A stretch of 64,000 bases of DNA from positions 33,148,103 through 33,212,102 of the forward strand of contig CM035167.1 in the NCBI GenBank assembly GCA_020205615.1, read 5' to 3'. Both the position numbers and the translations under genes were made by a program. Source of the stretch: Panax quinquefolius (Eukaryota; Streptophyta; Magnoliopsida; Apiales; Araliaceae). Shown here piece after piece: positions 11,362-22,040 of the stretch (the stretch's first letter is position 1; the number at the start of each line of letters is the position of its first letter). A model generated the notes under the pieces. That model did no database searches and had not been told where the DNA came from. It saw nothing but the letters and a program-made list of their open reading frames with translations.

Positions 11362-13120
11362 AGCCCCAATCGAATCATATGCTCAACAGACGGAAAAACA
11401 CCTAGTTAATCAACATTCTCAATTGGGTACTTATTTAAACAAAGCATGCTAGGTGACTTTAATTCGATAGCCATCACAAATGGGAACCTACCAACTATTT
11501 CCGATGGATGGAGGGTTCCTCAATTATCGAAGAGGAATTGGATAGTGCTGACCAGACAAAGTCAGGCTGAAAGACTGTAATTTAAGCGCTAACTGGGAGT
11601 TAACCCAGAAATTGTTATATTTATATGCTTTACTAGTTTATTTAGTAGATAGGAATTAATTTTCTTATTAAGTTCTCTTATAAATCCAAAGTGCTATTCT
11701 AATCCATGTTGTCTCTCTTCATTGCAGGTATTGATGGCTCAGTAAATAAGCAAAATATTATGGAAAGGGAAGCCACAAACCTGAACCCATGCCTCAGTAT
11801 CCTCCTTTAGATCTCGATGTGGAGGAGTTTTCAGTCTTTATTTCACAACCACCACCACCACAAGCTTAACAAATCAGGGAAGTCCTTAACTCTTCATTTT
11901 TTTATTTAAACAATGAGGACATTGTTCACTTTGAGTTTGGGGGTGGATCATATTGTATTACATAATTGTTTAGTTCACATACATTTCATTGGTTAGCATG
12001 TTTATTTTTGCATATTGTAGGCATATGTCAATTAAAAAAAAATTCTTTTGTATTGAGTGTTTGCATATAGAATGTTTGTATGAATCTAGGTAATGGATTG
12101 GTTTGAATTTAGCTTGGCCTATGATAAGATTGGTTTTGTTTGTTAACTTGAATAGTGTTGATAATTGATGATGAGTTCTAATTTTAATCATGATGATAAT
12201 CTGAGCATGTATGAAACTTATGTAACTGGTTAGCACTTAAAAGTTTAAATGTTTTAATCCACTTGGTTCAAGGGTTTCATAATTTTATTTCTGGGGGAAA
12301 ATCTTGGTTAAAATTTAAGGAAATTAGTGAACTGGCAGTAAAGGTTGGAATAACGTAAAAGCTTGAGTTTGGGGGAATCTATGGGGTATATATATACAAA
12401 ATGAAAAAAAAGAATTAAATAAAATAAATAAAAAATCCAGAAAAAGAAAATAAATATATGAATAAACACTGTGGTATGCTTGTCTAGTTTTGTGGCCTTT
12501 GTTACTTGAGTAAGTAAGCCCGAGGGGATTGTCTTTACACCTAGAACCCTAAGGTCTTAATGTTTTGGGAGTCGTTGGTCGAAAGCTCATTAAGGTAGCA
12601 TTGAAAAGCCTAGGGGAATAACACATTGCATAACCATGAGAATAAAAAAATAAAACACGAGAAAGAGCAAAAATGCCCTCGTGACGGAATAAAAGTAGAA
12701 ATTAATCCTGTATTTACCCTTAGACTTGGTAATTACTTAGTTTTAACTGAAGTTTTCATGTTCACAAAAGTAATTGATTGGAACTGAAATTTTCCTTCTA
12801 AGAAGTTTGTTATGTGATTTTCTGTAACTGTGGCCGGATAGAATGGTTAACAAGCACACACACACAACATGAGTGATGACAGGTTGGGATTGACTAACTG
12901 GTTAGAGTTATGGACTTTGACTTGATTGGATATATTGTTTGAGTACCACTGATATCTTTGAGGCCTGATTCTATATATCATATTGATTTATTACTGGGTT
13001 CGTAGGTATATTAGGAAGTAGATCATGCATATGCATTCATGTAGTTGAGTTAGGTTATTTATTTTTAGTTCTTTTGTGTTTTTTATTGAGGACAAACAAA
13101 GGTTTATGTTTGGGGGTATT
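11362..13120 (+). other. Non-coding 3' region of element I
   Basis: No gene. The stretch carries Athila 3' UTR landmarks: a motif near 11597 (aagcgctaactgggag), 'aacaatgaggacattgttc' near 11909, several TTTGGGGG purine-rich tracts (near 11936, 12365 and 13109), and a polypurine-like TTTGGGGGTATT directly before the LTR start at 13121. The rest is AT-rich with no recognisable signal. Confidence 0.65.
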
Positions 13121-13395
13121 TGATGAGTGGGTTTTATACCCATTAATTGAGTGCATTTGAGCTTAATCTTTTGGAAGTTTGTAAGTGTTTGTGTCTATTC
13201 ATGCATGTGTTATATTATTTTGTAGGAATTGGGACAAAAGCTACTTGGATCGACGTTTGGGGTTGCTAGATTCGCATTTTCGGCTTGCAATTTATATAAC
13301 ATCCATTTCAGAGCAAATTTCAGAATTGCTCCAGTCCTTATTTCGAAAAACGCATAAAATAAAAGTTGTAGATCTACGTCTCCTCTTTTTCAATT
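13121..13395 (+). repeat. Start of I's 3' LTR (275 bp), interrupted by H
   Basis: Starts TGATGAGTGGGTTTTATACC after a TTTGGGGG tract and is about 90% identical to the start of the H LTR that follows at 13396. Either H inserted into this LTR, whose remainder would lie beyond the window, or the segment is a partial tandem duplication. Insertion is favoured because a polypurine tract precedes it. Confidence 0.75.
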
Positions 13396-14986
13396 TGATG
13401 AGTGGGTTTTATACCCATTAATTGAGTGCATTTGAGCTTAATCTTTTGACAGTTTGTAAGTGTTTGTGTCTATTCATGCATGTGTTATGTTATTTTGTAG
13501 GAATTGGGACAAAAGCTACTTGGATCGACGTTTGGGGTTGCTAGATTCTCATTTTCGGCTTGCCATATTCATAACAATCACTTCATAGCCAATTTCAGAA
13601 TTTCTCCAATTCTTATTTCGAAAAACTCATAGAATAAAAGTTGTAGATCTACGTCTCTTCTTTTCCGGAACATCTTGAATCATCAAAATCGGTGTTCAGA
13701 CGAAGAAGTTATAGTCATTTTCCCAAAGGATGTCAGAGTAGAAAATTTCCAAAAAAAGGATGTCCGCCGGGGCAGACATTTTACATACAAAGGTCCGCTG
13801 GGGCGGGGGTACAAGCCCAATAACAAAAGCCTAGTCCACTCAAGGGCCTATTAGTATAGTAAAACCACTTGTATGGGGAAATGGCATAAATTGTAGTTTT
13901 TTTTTTAAAATTTGAGTTCAAGAAGGATTGGTTCAAGCTGATTGATTCAAGGACTTCTAGGAGGACTTAAAGACATATAAAGAGGCATATAAAAGGAGGA
14001 GAATAGCAAGAATTAGGGAGAGGAAGAATTTCATTAAATTATATTAGAGTAGATTAAGACCAAAACCCTAGTTCTTATTAGTTTGGAGATTGATGCAACT
14101 TAGAGACCGTTGAAGATCAACAACATGAGCTTGAGGAGGATGGAGATTTGCTGATAACATATTTATTCTTCACTCTACTCTTATTTTTGTCTTTCAATGT
14201 TTATTCAACTGTGGATTCTTGGTTTTAATTCATTAATCATGAACTAAATGTTATGTTTAAGATTACAATGGATCGTATTACATAGTTTATTTTAGTATGC
14301 TTCTCAATTGATTATTGTGATTATTCTTGGATTGTCTATTATGGTTTGTGTTTATTGCTTAATTGCCTAGTTAACAATTATCGTAATAATCTATATGAAC
14401 TCGAGAGATGAAATATAAATTTAGATCTAATCATAATAGCATGTGATTATGTTTTCTGCATGGTGTTGGAATACATAATTTATGTATAGGATAGAGATAT
14501 ACCTATTCATCGCATGTAATCAGATAAAGAACTTGTGCTTAAATTCCTCTTTAATTGTAATTCACATAGAGATATAGTGAATTAGTTAATTAGGGTGTTC
14601 TTCTTAATTCTATCATATATGGATTTAAGTTGACTTGAGTATGATACATTGAGAGATGGTCATATTTACTTATGTGTTCTTGATTAACAATTCAAAATAG
14701 TGAGCATAATTGATAAGAAGTGTATTAATTAAGTGAAGTAATAAGTGAAGTTGTGATCTTAAATCTCTATAATCTGATTTTTAATTAGTGGTAATTAGAA
14801 TTAGTTTAATTAAATTATTTAATTTACAACATTAAATTGATTGTTTAAATAAAATTAGTTTGATTAAGAGTTAGTAATTGGTAATTTGTATTAATAATTC
14901 CTCGTGGGAACGATACTCTACTTTCACTTTATTACTTGTTGACCACATATACTTGCGTGTTGTGCGTAACTAGATTTTACCCAACA
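13396..14986 (+). repeat. 5' LTR of Athila element H (1591 bp)
   Basis: Starts TGATGAGTGGG and ends TTTTACCCAACA, 6 nt before an Athila primer-binding site. It holds two GC-rich units (near 13768 and 13793) and the collinear blocks shared with the I LTR. The partner 3' LTR is outside the window. Confidence 0.85.
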
Positions 14987-14992
14987 AGTTTT

Positions 14993-15010
14993 TGGCGTAA
15001 TTGCCGGGGA
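14993..15010 (+). other. Primer-binding site of H (Athila, tRNA-Asp-like)
   Basis: TGGCGTAATTGCCGGGGA follows the LTR end with the same spacing as in element I. It is a slightly mutated Athila primer site. Confidence 0.85.
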
Positions 15011-15120
15011 GTAGTATAGATTTTAATTATTTTGCAATATTAGTTTAATTAGTCCAATTTTACTTAAACATTTTTTTCTTTTGTTTTGTGCTTTTTATTT
15101 AAGGTTCTTGAAGTTGGTTT

Positions 15121-15653
15121 ATGCAAATTCGGTCCAAAAACCCAGACTTGCTTTCTTTTGAGGACGATATTGAGAAACAGTTTCAAAGGCTAAGTTAGTG
15201 GATCAGGGATACCAAGGAAAACTTAGAGAATTCTAAAAAAGAAGAGGTAATGGTTGCCGAAGACCAGAAAGCGTTGAGAGACTTTGCTACTCCTAAAGTA
15301 ACTGAGCTTCGGTCGAGTATCACCATGCCGACGATTTCTGCAAACACGTTTGAAATCAAGCGCGAGACTATTCTGATGATACAAAATTCAGTTCAGTTTG
15401 GGGGACTTGCAAATGATGATCCGAATGAACACCTGGTTAGTTTTTTGGAGATATGTGACACTTTCAGATACAATGGGGTGTCAAACGACATAGTCAGGCT
15501 TCGCTTGTTCCCATTCACTCTGCGGGACAAGGCGAAGAGTTGGTTACATTCTCTACCGCCGGGATCAATAACTACATGGGAAGACCTCGCTCAAAAATTT
15601 CTAGCCAAATGTTTTCCACCAGCCAAAACTTCAAAAATGAGGAACGAGATAAC
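15121..15653 (+). pseudogene. gag: gag of Athila H, 5' part, cut by E
   Basis: One frame from ATG 15121 (MQIRSKNPDL) with a single in-frame stop at 15196. It contains the retrotransposon gag core: NSVQFGGLANDDPNEHLVSF, then RLRLFPFTLRDKAKSWL, then TWEDLAQKFLAKCFPP. It ends mid-protein at KMRNEIT where the E LTR begins. Gag would form the virus-like particle. The remainder, including the zinc knuckle and protease, is not found on the far side of the insertion, so H lost its middle. Confidence 0.9.
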
Positions 15654-16313
15654 TGTAACATTCCAAAATTTTTTTAATGTAAATTATAAATATTTATTGA
15701 TTTATATAAATATTTATTGGATGCGTTTATTATTGGATAAATAATTGTTCAATTTGATTGATTCGATTTTGTTAATTATTTATTTATTAAATAATTAATG
15801 TGTTATATGGATTGAAAGTTATGTGATTAAGTGATTTATTTAATAAATTGTTATTACATAAAGTGTGACAAATAACTATGTGATAAAGAGTTATTAAAAT
15901 AAATTAAAGTAGTTTAATTTAGTTTTACCCAAACAAAGCTTAAGGATATAAATTATTTTATTTTAAATGGTTTGTCAAACAAAGCATTATGGCTTTTGGA
16001 TTTCTTTTGAATTTAAATTATTAATTAAATAAATAAAATATATAAAATATATATTAATTTGGTAACTGCTAATTCAATATGGTCATTAGTTGAGCGTCAG
16101 TTTAAAACTTTTGAAAAGACGTACGTTGGTTTTAGTTAAGTATATTGTTTTGGCTTAAACCTGAGAAAGGTTTACAGAGTAAACAAAAGAAACAAAAGAG
16201 CTCTCTGTGAGTTGAGAGAAAATCATCAGAACTTGAGGAAGGTTTTTGAAAGAATTGTCTACTGTTAACAACAAGTTCTTAAGCAACAAAAAGGTAGGAG
16301 CATAACCCTAGTA

Positions 16314-16379
<66 letters not shown>

Positions 16380-18973
16380 TATAAACGACGTGAGTTTGAG
16401 TTTCTGTGTTCATGAGTTTTATAATTTTTGAGAATTTTTAATTTATGTAATTTCCGTTATACAATTGAATTATATGATGTTATGTTTCTCAGAGCTAGTG
16501 TTAGATAAAGATTGTATTTTAAATTAAGGCTGCAAGGTAAGAACTTTGTTTTACAGTGAAAAACATGTATGAACGTATGTTTGCAAAATAACAAAATTGG
16601 TATGTGATTATGCAAATTGTGAACTAATACGCGAATTGAACTTTGTATATGTTAGTTGGACTATATGTTGGTATGCTAGTATTACAAAAGTATTAAGTTG
16701 GTTATAATTCTGGATTTACGTTCACTGTATTTTAGATATCCACAATGGAGTTTTAAAATTTTGGTTTCAAAGAAAAACAGTGTTTTTAAAGAATTAGTTC
16801 TCTGATATTGTTGTTTAGTTGTGTAAAATTTGTACACGAATGCTTCATAACTTTTATGTGTAATTTACGTGAAGTTATACATGTTAATGGGTGTTAATAA
16901 AAAGTTAGGCAATGACTTTGTTCGCTTTTTTCTGGTTTGGTTCTGTGAGTTTCGGCGCCCCAGAGCCAAAATCCACGCCCAACACATCAAGTCTCACGCC
17001 TCAAATACCAAAAATGGGCCAGTTCATCGCCCCAACACTCTCTAATTGCTACCCCGTATTGCTGAATTCGCACCCCCGCACCATCGTCTCGCGCCCAAAT
17101 ATTTGAAAAAGTGGTTTGGGTCGGACAGTTTTGACCTCCTGTAGTAAAATGGCCATAACGTTTTCATACAAAATTCGATTAAGGTGATTCAAATGATTCG
17201 GAAAGAGGCCGAATAGGCCTATAACTTTTATTCTTTAAGTTTTTCAATTTGAAATCGTTATGAAGGGTCAAAATGGCCATCTTTAGGACTGTTGTGTATT
17301 TGGAGCTAATCGGAGGGCGTTAGGATGCGCGAATGCAAGTGCAATCCTTTGAGTATTAGTATAACGTAATGATAACATGTTGGACATGTAATAGGATGTT
17401 ATATCAAGTTGTTAATGTGTATGTGGTGTAATGACATGATCACTTAAGTAGTTATAAAAAAAAACTAAAAAGTAATGTTCATGAAAAGATGCAATTTTAT
17501 TTAAACTTACACTTAGTTAGTAGCTATACTAAAAGTAAGAAAGCAACTCATGAAGGTAATGTTAGTGTAACTAATGTGTATTGTCAATACATATGGTATG
17601 TGTAGGACTTGGGGTGAACATGAGTAGTGATTGTTTAACCTACGCATGAGGCAAGTTCCATAACCTTTGCTACTTTATTATTCAGCAAGGTTACTTTTCA
17701 CTGTTATGTTATACTTATGCAAATTCTCTATTTCTTATCTCTTGTTTAACGATTTATTGTCATGCAAGTTCATTAACTCTACCTTGTTAATAGTTGACCA
17801 AGTTTTTCTAAATCATAAATCGTCATTATGCAAATTTCATAATTCTATACTTTATTGAGTAAAGTATTTTCATTAAACAACTTGATTGTATCTAGTTATT
17901 CATGATGATACAAGCTTTCCATCTCCACACTTTCGTCGAGATAGGTATTATGGTTATGCAAGTTTTCTTAACTCTAAACTTGTTATATCAGCAAGCTAGT
18001 ACCTTTATTCTGTTGAATCAGTTTATCGTTCAAATTATTGTTGTTATGCATGTTTGATATTAAATTCTAAGTTGTAACCTTAGCTTAATATTTTTCAAAG
18101 CAAGGTATGATAGATTATTCAATTGTTATTCTATTAGATTATTCCTAAAGCATGAACTTAGAACGAAATGTTTATTCAGTTATGATCATTCAATAACATA
18201 GTGTTATTATCTTTTATTCAACTAATCCTTTGTTGATGTCCGTTAAACTCCAAATTACTTTGAAGTGTATCCAAACCAAACGGACTTTGGTGCGGACTTG
18301 TACTCTAAATACTGAGACGAACAACCCTATTTTTAGGGGTTGCACCTAGTTTTGTACTTTGTGCTGAAATGTTTGTATACAATACATGTACGAAGGATTG
18401 ATCCCCCTAAGTACCTTTGAGTCCTTGCAATGTATATATATTATTATAGTTAAAGTTGAAAGATTACTTATAACTGTGGACAGGGTTCGTGGTCATTAGA
18501 CCCTCAGTGAATGTTATGATTTATGGAATGTTAATAGAACATATTGTTCAGTTCTATTCAGCCTAGTATTTGGCAAGTGATGTAAAGGTTAAGGTTTTAT
18601 TTATTGTTATTCCAATTGAGCCTTGTTTGCTCACTCTTGCCTATAAAATTCTTACAGCTAAAGCTGAAAAGGGTGACGTACCTAGCACCAGTAAGAGAAA
18701 GGGAAAGATGAACAAGTACTGAAGACTTGTAATAGTTTAATAGTTTTATTATTAGACTTTGGTTTAAAGATTGTAATGAAGTTATTTTATTTTTCTGCAT
18801 GAATGATTGTTTGTAAAGGTTAGATAACCTGGGAGATTTTATTTTATGTAATTCCTGTATGGGCAGGTTTATTATTCAATTTTATTTATGATTGGGTAGT
18901 TATAAATGAATGTTTTGATTACGTGAACAACAAATCTTGAGGTAATGAAGTACCGGGATTTGGGGGTGTCACA
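15654..18973 (+). repeat. 5' LTR of element E (3320 bp)
   Basis: Starts TGTAACATTCC inside Athila gag and ends GGGGGTGTCACA before a tRNA-Met-type primer site. It shares organisation with the B LTR: an AT-rich start, a GC-rich segment (16953-17100), 'ccaaaccaaacggactttgg' (18271), a GATCCCCCTAAGTACC block, and GCTCACTCTTGC at 18629. It contains an (AT)n(GT)n microsatellite. A sister LTR start is seen at 63932. The LTR at the other end of this composite (26728-29865) is a different sequence. Confidence 0.88.
16315..16376 (+). repeat. (AT)n(GT)n microsatellite
   Basis: A run of TA dinucleotides passes into GT dinucleotides within the E LTR. Likely variable in length; no function inferred. Confidence 0.95.
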
Positions 18974-18976
18974 AGT

Positions 18977-18988
18977 TGGTATCAAAGC
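18977..18988 (+). other. Primer-binding site of E (initiator tRNA-Met)
   Basis: TGGTATCAAAGC, three bases after the LTR end, matches the plant initiator-Met primer site TGGTATCAGAGC with one change. B has the identical sequence at 36587. Confidence 0.9.
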
Positions 18989-19177
18989 TTTAGGTTATGA
19001 ACCTTAGGTGGGGGGAAAGCCTTAGGAAATAACCTTTGAAATGATAGTGGAGATAACTCTTATCGAGTTTTAAGGAAGAAGTAACAAAACACTTATGTGT
19101 TTATGTGTTTATAATTTATGTGCTCGTGAGTGTCGAGTAGAATGATTAATAATTAAAACTTTAAAAACTTTGTTGTC

Positions 19178-19179
19178 AG
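19178..19179 (+). other. Possible 3' splice site before ORF1 of E
   Basis: TTTGTTGTCAG|G directly precedes the ORF1 ATG (19181). The matching place in B reads TTTTGTTGTTAG|G. A pyrimidine/T-rich tract plus YAG one base before a start codon, conserved in two elements, suggests a splice acceptor. Not proven. Confidence 0.45.
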
Positions 19180-19180
19180 G

Positions 19181-19927
19181 ATGACTAATGTCGGAGAATC
19201 CAGTCAGGATAGAGAGGAAGGACCTCAGATGCCTATAGAGGAGGAGCCTCGCGATATTCAAGTTGTTTAGGAACAACTACTGCCACGGGAGTCAGCCCCG
19301 TTGGTCACAGTGGTTGAAGATGAAGATGATGATGTGGAGACGGATGAGGAGGATCCCGTGGAGTTGCCACAGGAGGATGAGGATGACGAGGACGAGGAGG
19401 AAGAGACTCCACTAAACTCGATGGCTGCTCGTATGTATGATGAAGTCTACGACCGTAACGTGGAACTTCAGGACACAGTTGAGGAGTTGTAGGAGATAGT
19501 AGCTAAACAACAGACTGCAATGACACAGAAGGACGACGACATCCAGGATCGAGATGAATGTCTAACTAATGTTGAAGAGAAGCTGATGCAGACTGAAGGA
19601 GAGAATGAATAATTGATTGAGATGGTCGTGGAACTAAAGAACAAGCTAAAGGAAGAAGCTACCAAGAGGGCTAGAGCGGAAGACAAATACGAGGAAGATT
19701 ATCAACGAAATGGAGTAGCAGTAAGAGACGCACAAGCTAAGAGGATGAAGGTGGAAGAGATGGATAAAGTATTCAATACCGTGATCAATCGAGCTCAAGA
19801 TCGGGTCATGGGTTATCCAATTCAGTTCGAGACTCTTCCATCATACGTGTTAGATCGCCGAATAATGTTCTGAGTTATGGTAGAAGAGCGTCGAAAGGCT
19901 ACGGAGTATCTTAATAGATCATCGTAG
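19181..19927 (+). pseudogene. ORF1 of E: extra acidic coiled-coil protein upstream of gag
   Basis: A single frame of 248 codons plus stop starts MTNVGESSQ and lies between the primer site and gag, where standard Tekay elements have no gene. It is interrupted by in-frame stops at 19268, 19490, 19610 and 19871, without frameshift. Layout: short N-terminus with EEEPRDIQVV, a very acidic stretch (DEDDEDEEEE), the block MAARMYDEVYDRNVELQD, a long charged heptad-like region likely to form a coiled coil, and a C-terminal block VMGYPIQFETLPSYVLDRR. The B copy (36803-37543) matches all these parts in order and has the same length. Function unknown; not recognised as any gag, env or protease. Conservation of its frame between two diverged elements argues that it was a real protein. 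Confidence 0.8.
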
Positions 19928-20228
19928 GAAATGTGACTGTAATGCACGTAATAAGTATTAAATAATGTGTAAATCCCTATTGTTAAGTAACCATTGGATA
20001 TGATAATAATGATGTTTTCCTGTAACTTTTGTAGTTCAGGAAAGGAATGTAAATAACAGTGATGCTATTATTTTTATGTTTTTCGAAGTAATGATGAATA
20101 AATAAAAGTTATTATTTTATTCAAAGTGTTATGTGTTATGTGGTTATTTCTTTTATGGAGGCAAGTTAATTAGAAAATACTTAAAGATGTTGAGTAATAG
20201 TCTAATAGATGTTTTGTTTTAACAGAAA
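19928..20228 (+). other. Spacer between ORF1 and gag of E, possible intron end
   Basis: About 300 bp, AT-rich, no gene. It ends TTTTGTTTTAACAG|AAA directly before the gag ATG, a good plant 3' splice-site consensus (AG at 20224-20225). The B spacer (37544-37834) has the same length and also ends in a T-rich tract plus TAG, three bases before the gag ATG. Confidence 0.5.
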
Positions 20229-21055
20229 ATGCCTCCCAAACGTGAACCACCCCGACAGAGAACCAATGAGAGAACTAACAATAAAGATGTTGAAGATAAT
20301 CCCGTCCAACAACTAGTGACAATACTAACAAGAGCGTTGCATAATCAACCTCAAAACCAAGGCTCAACGTTTAAGGAGTTTAAGGCGGTTGGACCACCTG
20401 AATTCCGTGGATCCATGAATCCGGTCGAGGCACAGACCTGGATTATGGAAATAGAAAAAGTATTTGAAGTCGCTAGGGTAGGGGATGAACAGAAGACTGT
20501 TTTTGCAACATTCATGTTGAAAGTAGAATCTAGTTATTGGTGCCAAGCCAATAAAACCCGAGAAGGACCAGGAGTGATGACCTGGGATAGGTTCAAGGAG
20601 TTATTCTTCGAGACCTATTTCCCAGAAAGTTCGAAGAATCAGTTAGAGGTTCAGTTTTTGGAACTAAAGCAGGGAACGATGACGATATCTGATTATGCAG
20701 CGAAATTCAACGAGTTGGCAATGTTTGCGCCATATCAGGTCAGTACGGATGAACGAAAGGCGAAGAGATTTGAACAGGGACTGAAGCCCTGGTCAGACAT
20801 GAGGGTTTCCTGCTCCAATTGAAGACATTTGCAATGTGGTCGAGGAGAAGGCAATACTACCAAGGTGGAGGCGAGGCAGTGACAAAATTCAACCAAGAAC
20901 AAAAGAAGAAGAAGAATGGGGGGAGGGGGGAAGTGAAGAATGGTAGCGGAGGCAATGGAAATGGCAACAACAATAACAACAACAACTTGAAGAGGAAGTG
21001 GAACGGAAACGGGGGTACTAGAAACCAGCAGGGTAACCAACAATTTAGAAAAGGA
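20229..21055 (+). pseudogene. gag: gag of E, joined to integrase tail of F
   Basis: Starts MPPKREPPRQRTNERTN and shows the chromovirus gag core: FKAVGPPEFRGSMNPVEAQT, WDRFKELFFETYFP, ELKQGTMTISDYAAKFNELA, then RRFEQGLKPW-like sequence. A frameshift occurs near 20800. The basic, asparagine-rich linker (GNGNNNNNNNLKRKW) that normally precedes the zinc knuckle follows, but at about 21055 the sequence changes abruptly to the integrase C-terminal part (HFGKKGKLSPRFIGP). The zinc knuckle, protease, RT, RNase H and integrase core are therefore deleted. Confidence 0.88.
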
Positions 21056-21339
21056 AAGATACACTTTGGAAAGAAGGGGAAACTAAGCCCAAGGTTTATA
21101 GGACCTAGCTTTTGAAGTGTTAAAACGGGTAGGTGCGGTAGCTTATATGGCAGCGTTACCTCCAGACTTCGAACGAATACATAATGTATTTCATGTATCG
21201 GTGTTACATCCTTACAAACCAGATTATAAACATGTAATAGAAGTTGAGACTATTCAAATCGAGAAGGACTTAACATACGAAGAGATGGCGATTCAAATCA
21301 TCGATAGAAAAGAGCAAGTTCTGCGACACAAGGTCATAT
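21056..21339 (+). pseudogene. pol: Integrase C-terminal tail of F, first part
   Basis: Encodes GKKGKLSPRFIGP, then HNVFHVSVLHPYKPDYKHVI and DLTYEEMAIQIIDRKEQVLR, the GPF module and the start of the chromodomain of a Tekay-type integrase, with a shift near 21113. The B copy at 41350-41620 is the close match. It is cut at 21339 by element G and resumes at 26579. Confidence 0.88.
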
Positions 21340-21775
21340 TGTGACAACCCGAGAATTTTTCTGTCAGAGATTGACCGGCCTTGATCTTACATATGTGTTG
21401 ATGTTATTATGATATGATGTAATAGAATTGTACCTTGTCATGTATACTTCATGTGTGAATGTTTAGATCACAGAAATAATTACTAGAATCAAAGTAACAA
21501 AGCTTCAAAAGTGTCACCTTGAGCTGTTCTTCTTTTCTGGTTAACCCAGAAAATGAAGAACAGTCTCTGACAAGACTTGGATGCACTATATCTCATTGAT
21601 TTGGTATTGGATGGCCTTGATGTTTCTTTAAGGTTGTAGTATTGCATCAACACTATAACATTAACCCAAAACCCTACCCAGTTACATCAACAGATACGAT
21701 TTAGGACTGGTCAAACCACCAACCTCGAACACTGACATGCGTTTTCTGGGCAGGCATCAAGAACACCAAGAACAC

Positions 21776-21801
21776 CTATAGCGACGGTTCTGTCGCTATA
21801 G
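21776..21801 (+). repeat. Perfect 10-bp inverted repeat in LTR G
   Basis: CTATAGCGAC and GTCGCTATAG flank a 6-nt loop. It is followed by TAGCGATAG, a partial third copy near 21810. It is GC-richer than the surrounding LTR. Confidence 0.9.
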
Positions 21802-22040
21802 GGCCATTTTAGCGATAGTTTAATTTAGAAATTAATAATTAAATTCTGAAAAATATTTAAAAATAGATAAAAATGGGTTTAATTATAAAAAAAATAATAA
21901 ATAAATTCTGAAAAATTATTTTAAATTACGAAAATAGTTTTAATTATTTTAAGTATATTTCATAAATATTTAATATTTTTGGAATATAAATGGTATTTAA
22001 TTTATTTAATTATAATATTAAATAAATGATTTAAAAATGA

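Larger units (their letters stand above)
8839..13395 (+). mobile_element. Element I: pol-less Athila derivative
   Basis: The order is LTR (8839-10187), Athila primer-binding site (10194), one gag/PR-derived ORF (10324-11361), Athila 3' UTR signals (an aagcgctaactgggag block near 11597, gaggacattgtt near 11916) and the start of a 3' LTR (13121-13395). RT, RNase H and integrase are absent. The 5' LTR differs strongly from the 3' LTR start, so I may be a recombinant of two Athila subfamilies. H begins at 13396 inside its 3' LTR. Confidence 0.75.

Noticed and set aside
13121..13675. Two LTR starts in tandem as a complete tiny element
   Set aside because: The first copy is only 275 bp with no primer site after it. 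It is better explained as I's 3' LTR interrupted by H.
16912..17106. Small ORF in the E LTR as a gene
   Set aside because: It falls on the GC-rich patch of the LTR, has no counterpart in the B LTR and shows no domain.
18977..18988. TGGTATCA words as parts of tRNA genes
   Set aside because: They are primer-binding sites directly after LTR ends. No cloverleaf or other tRNA arms are present.
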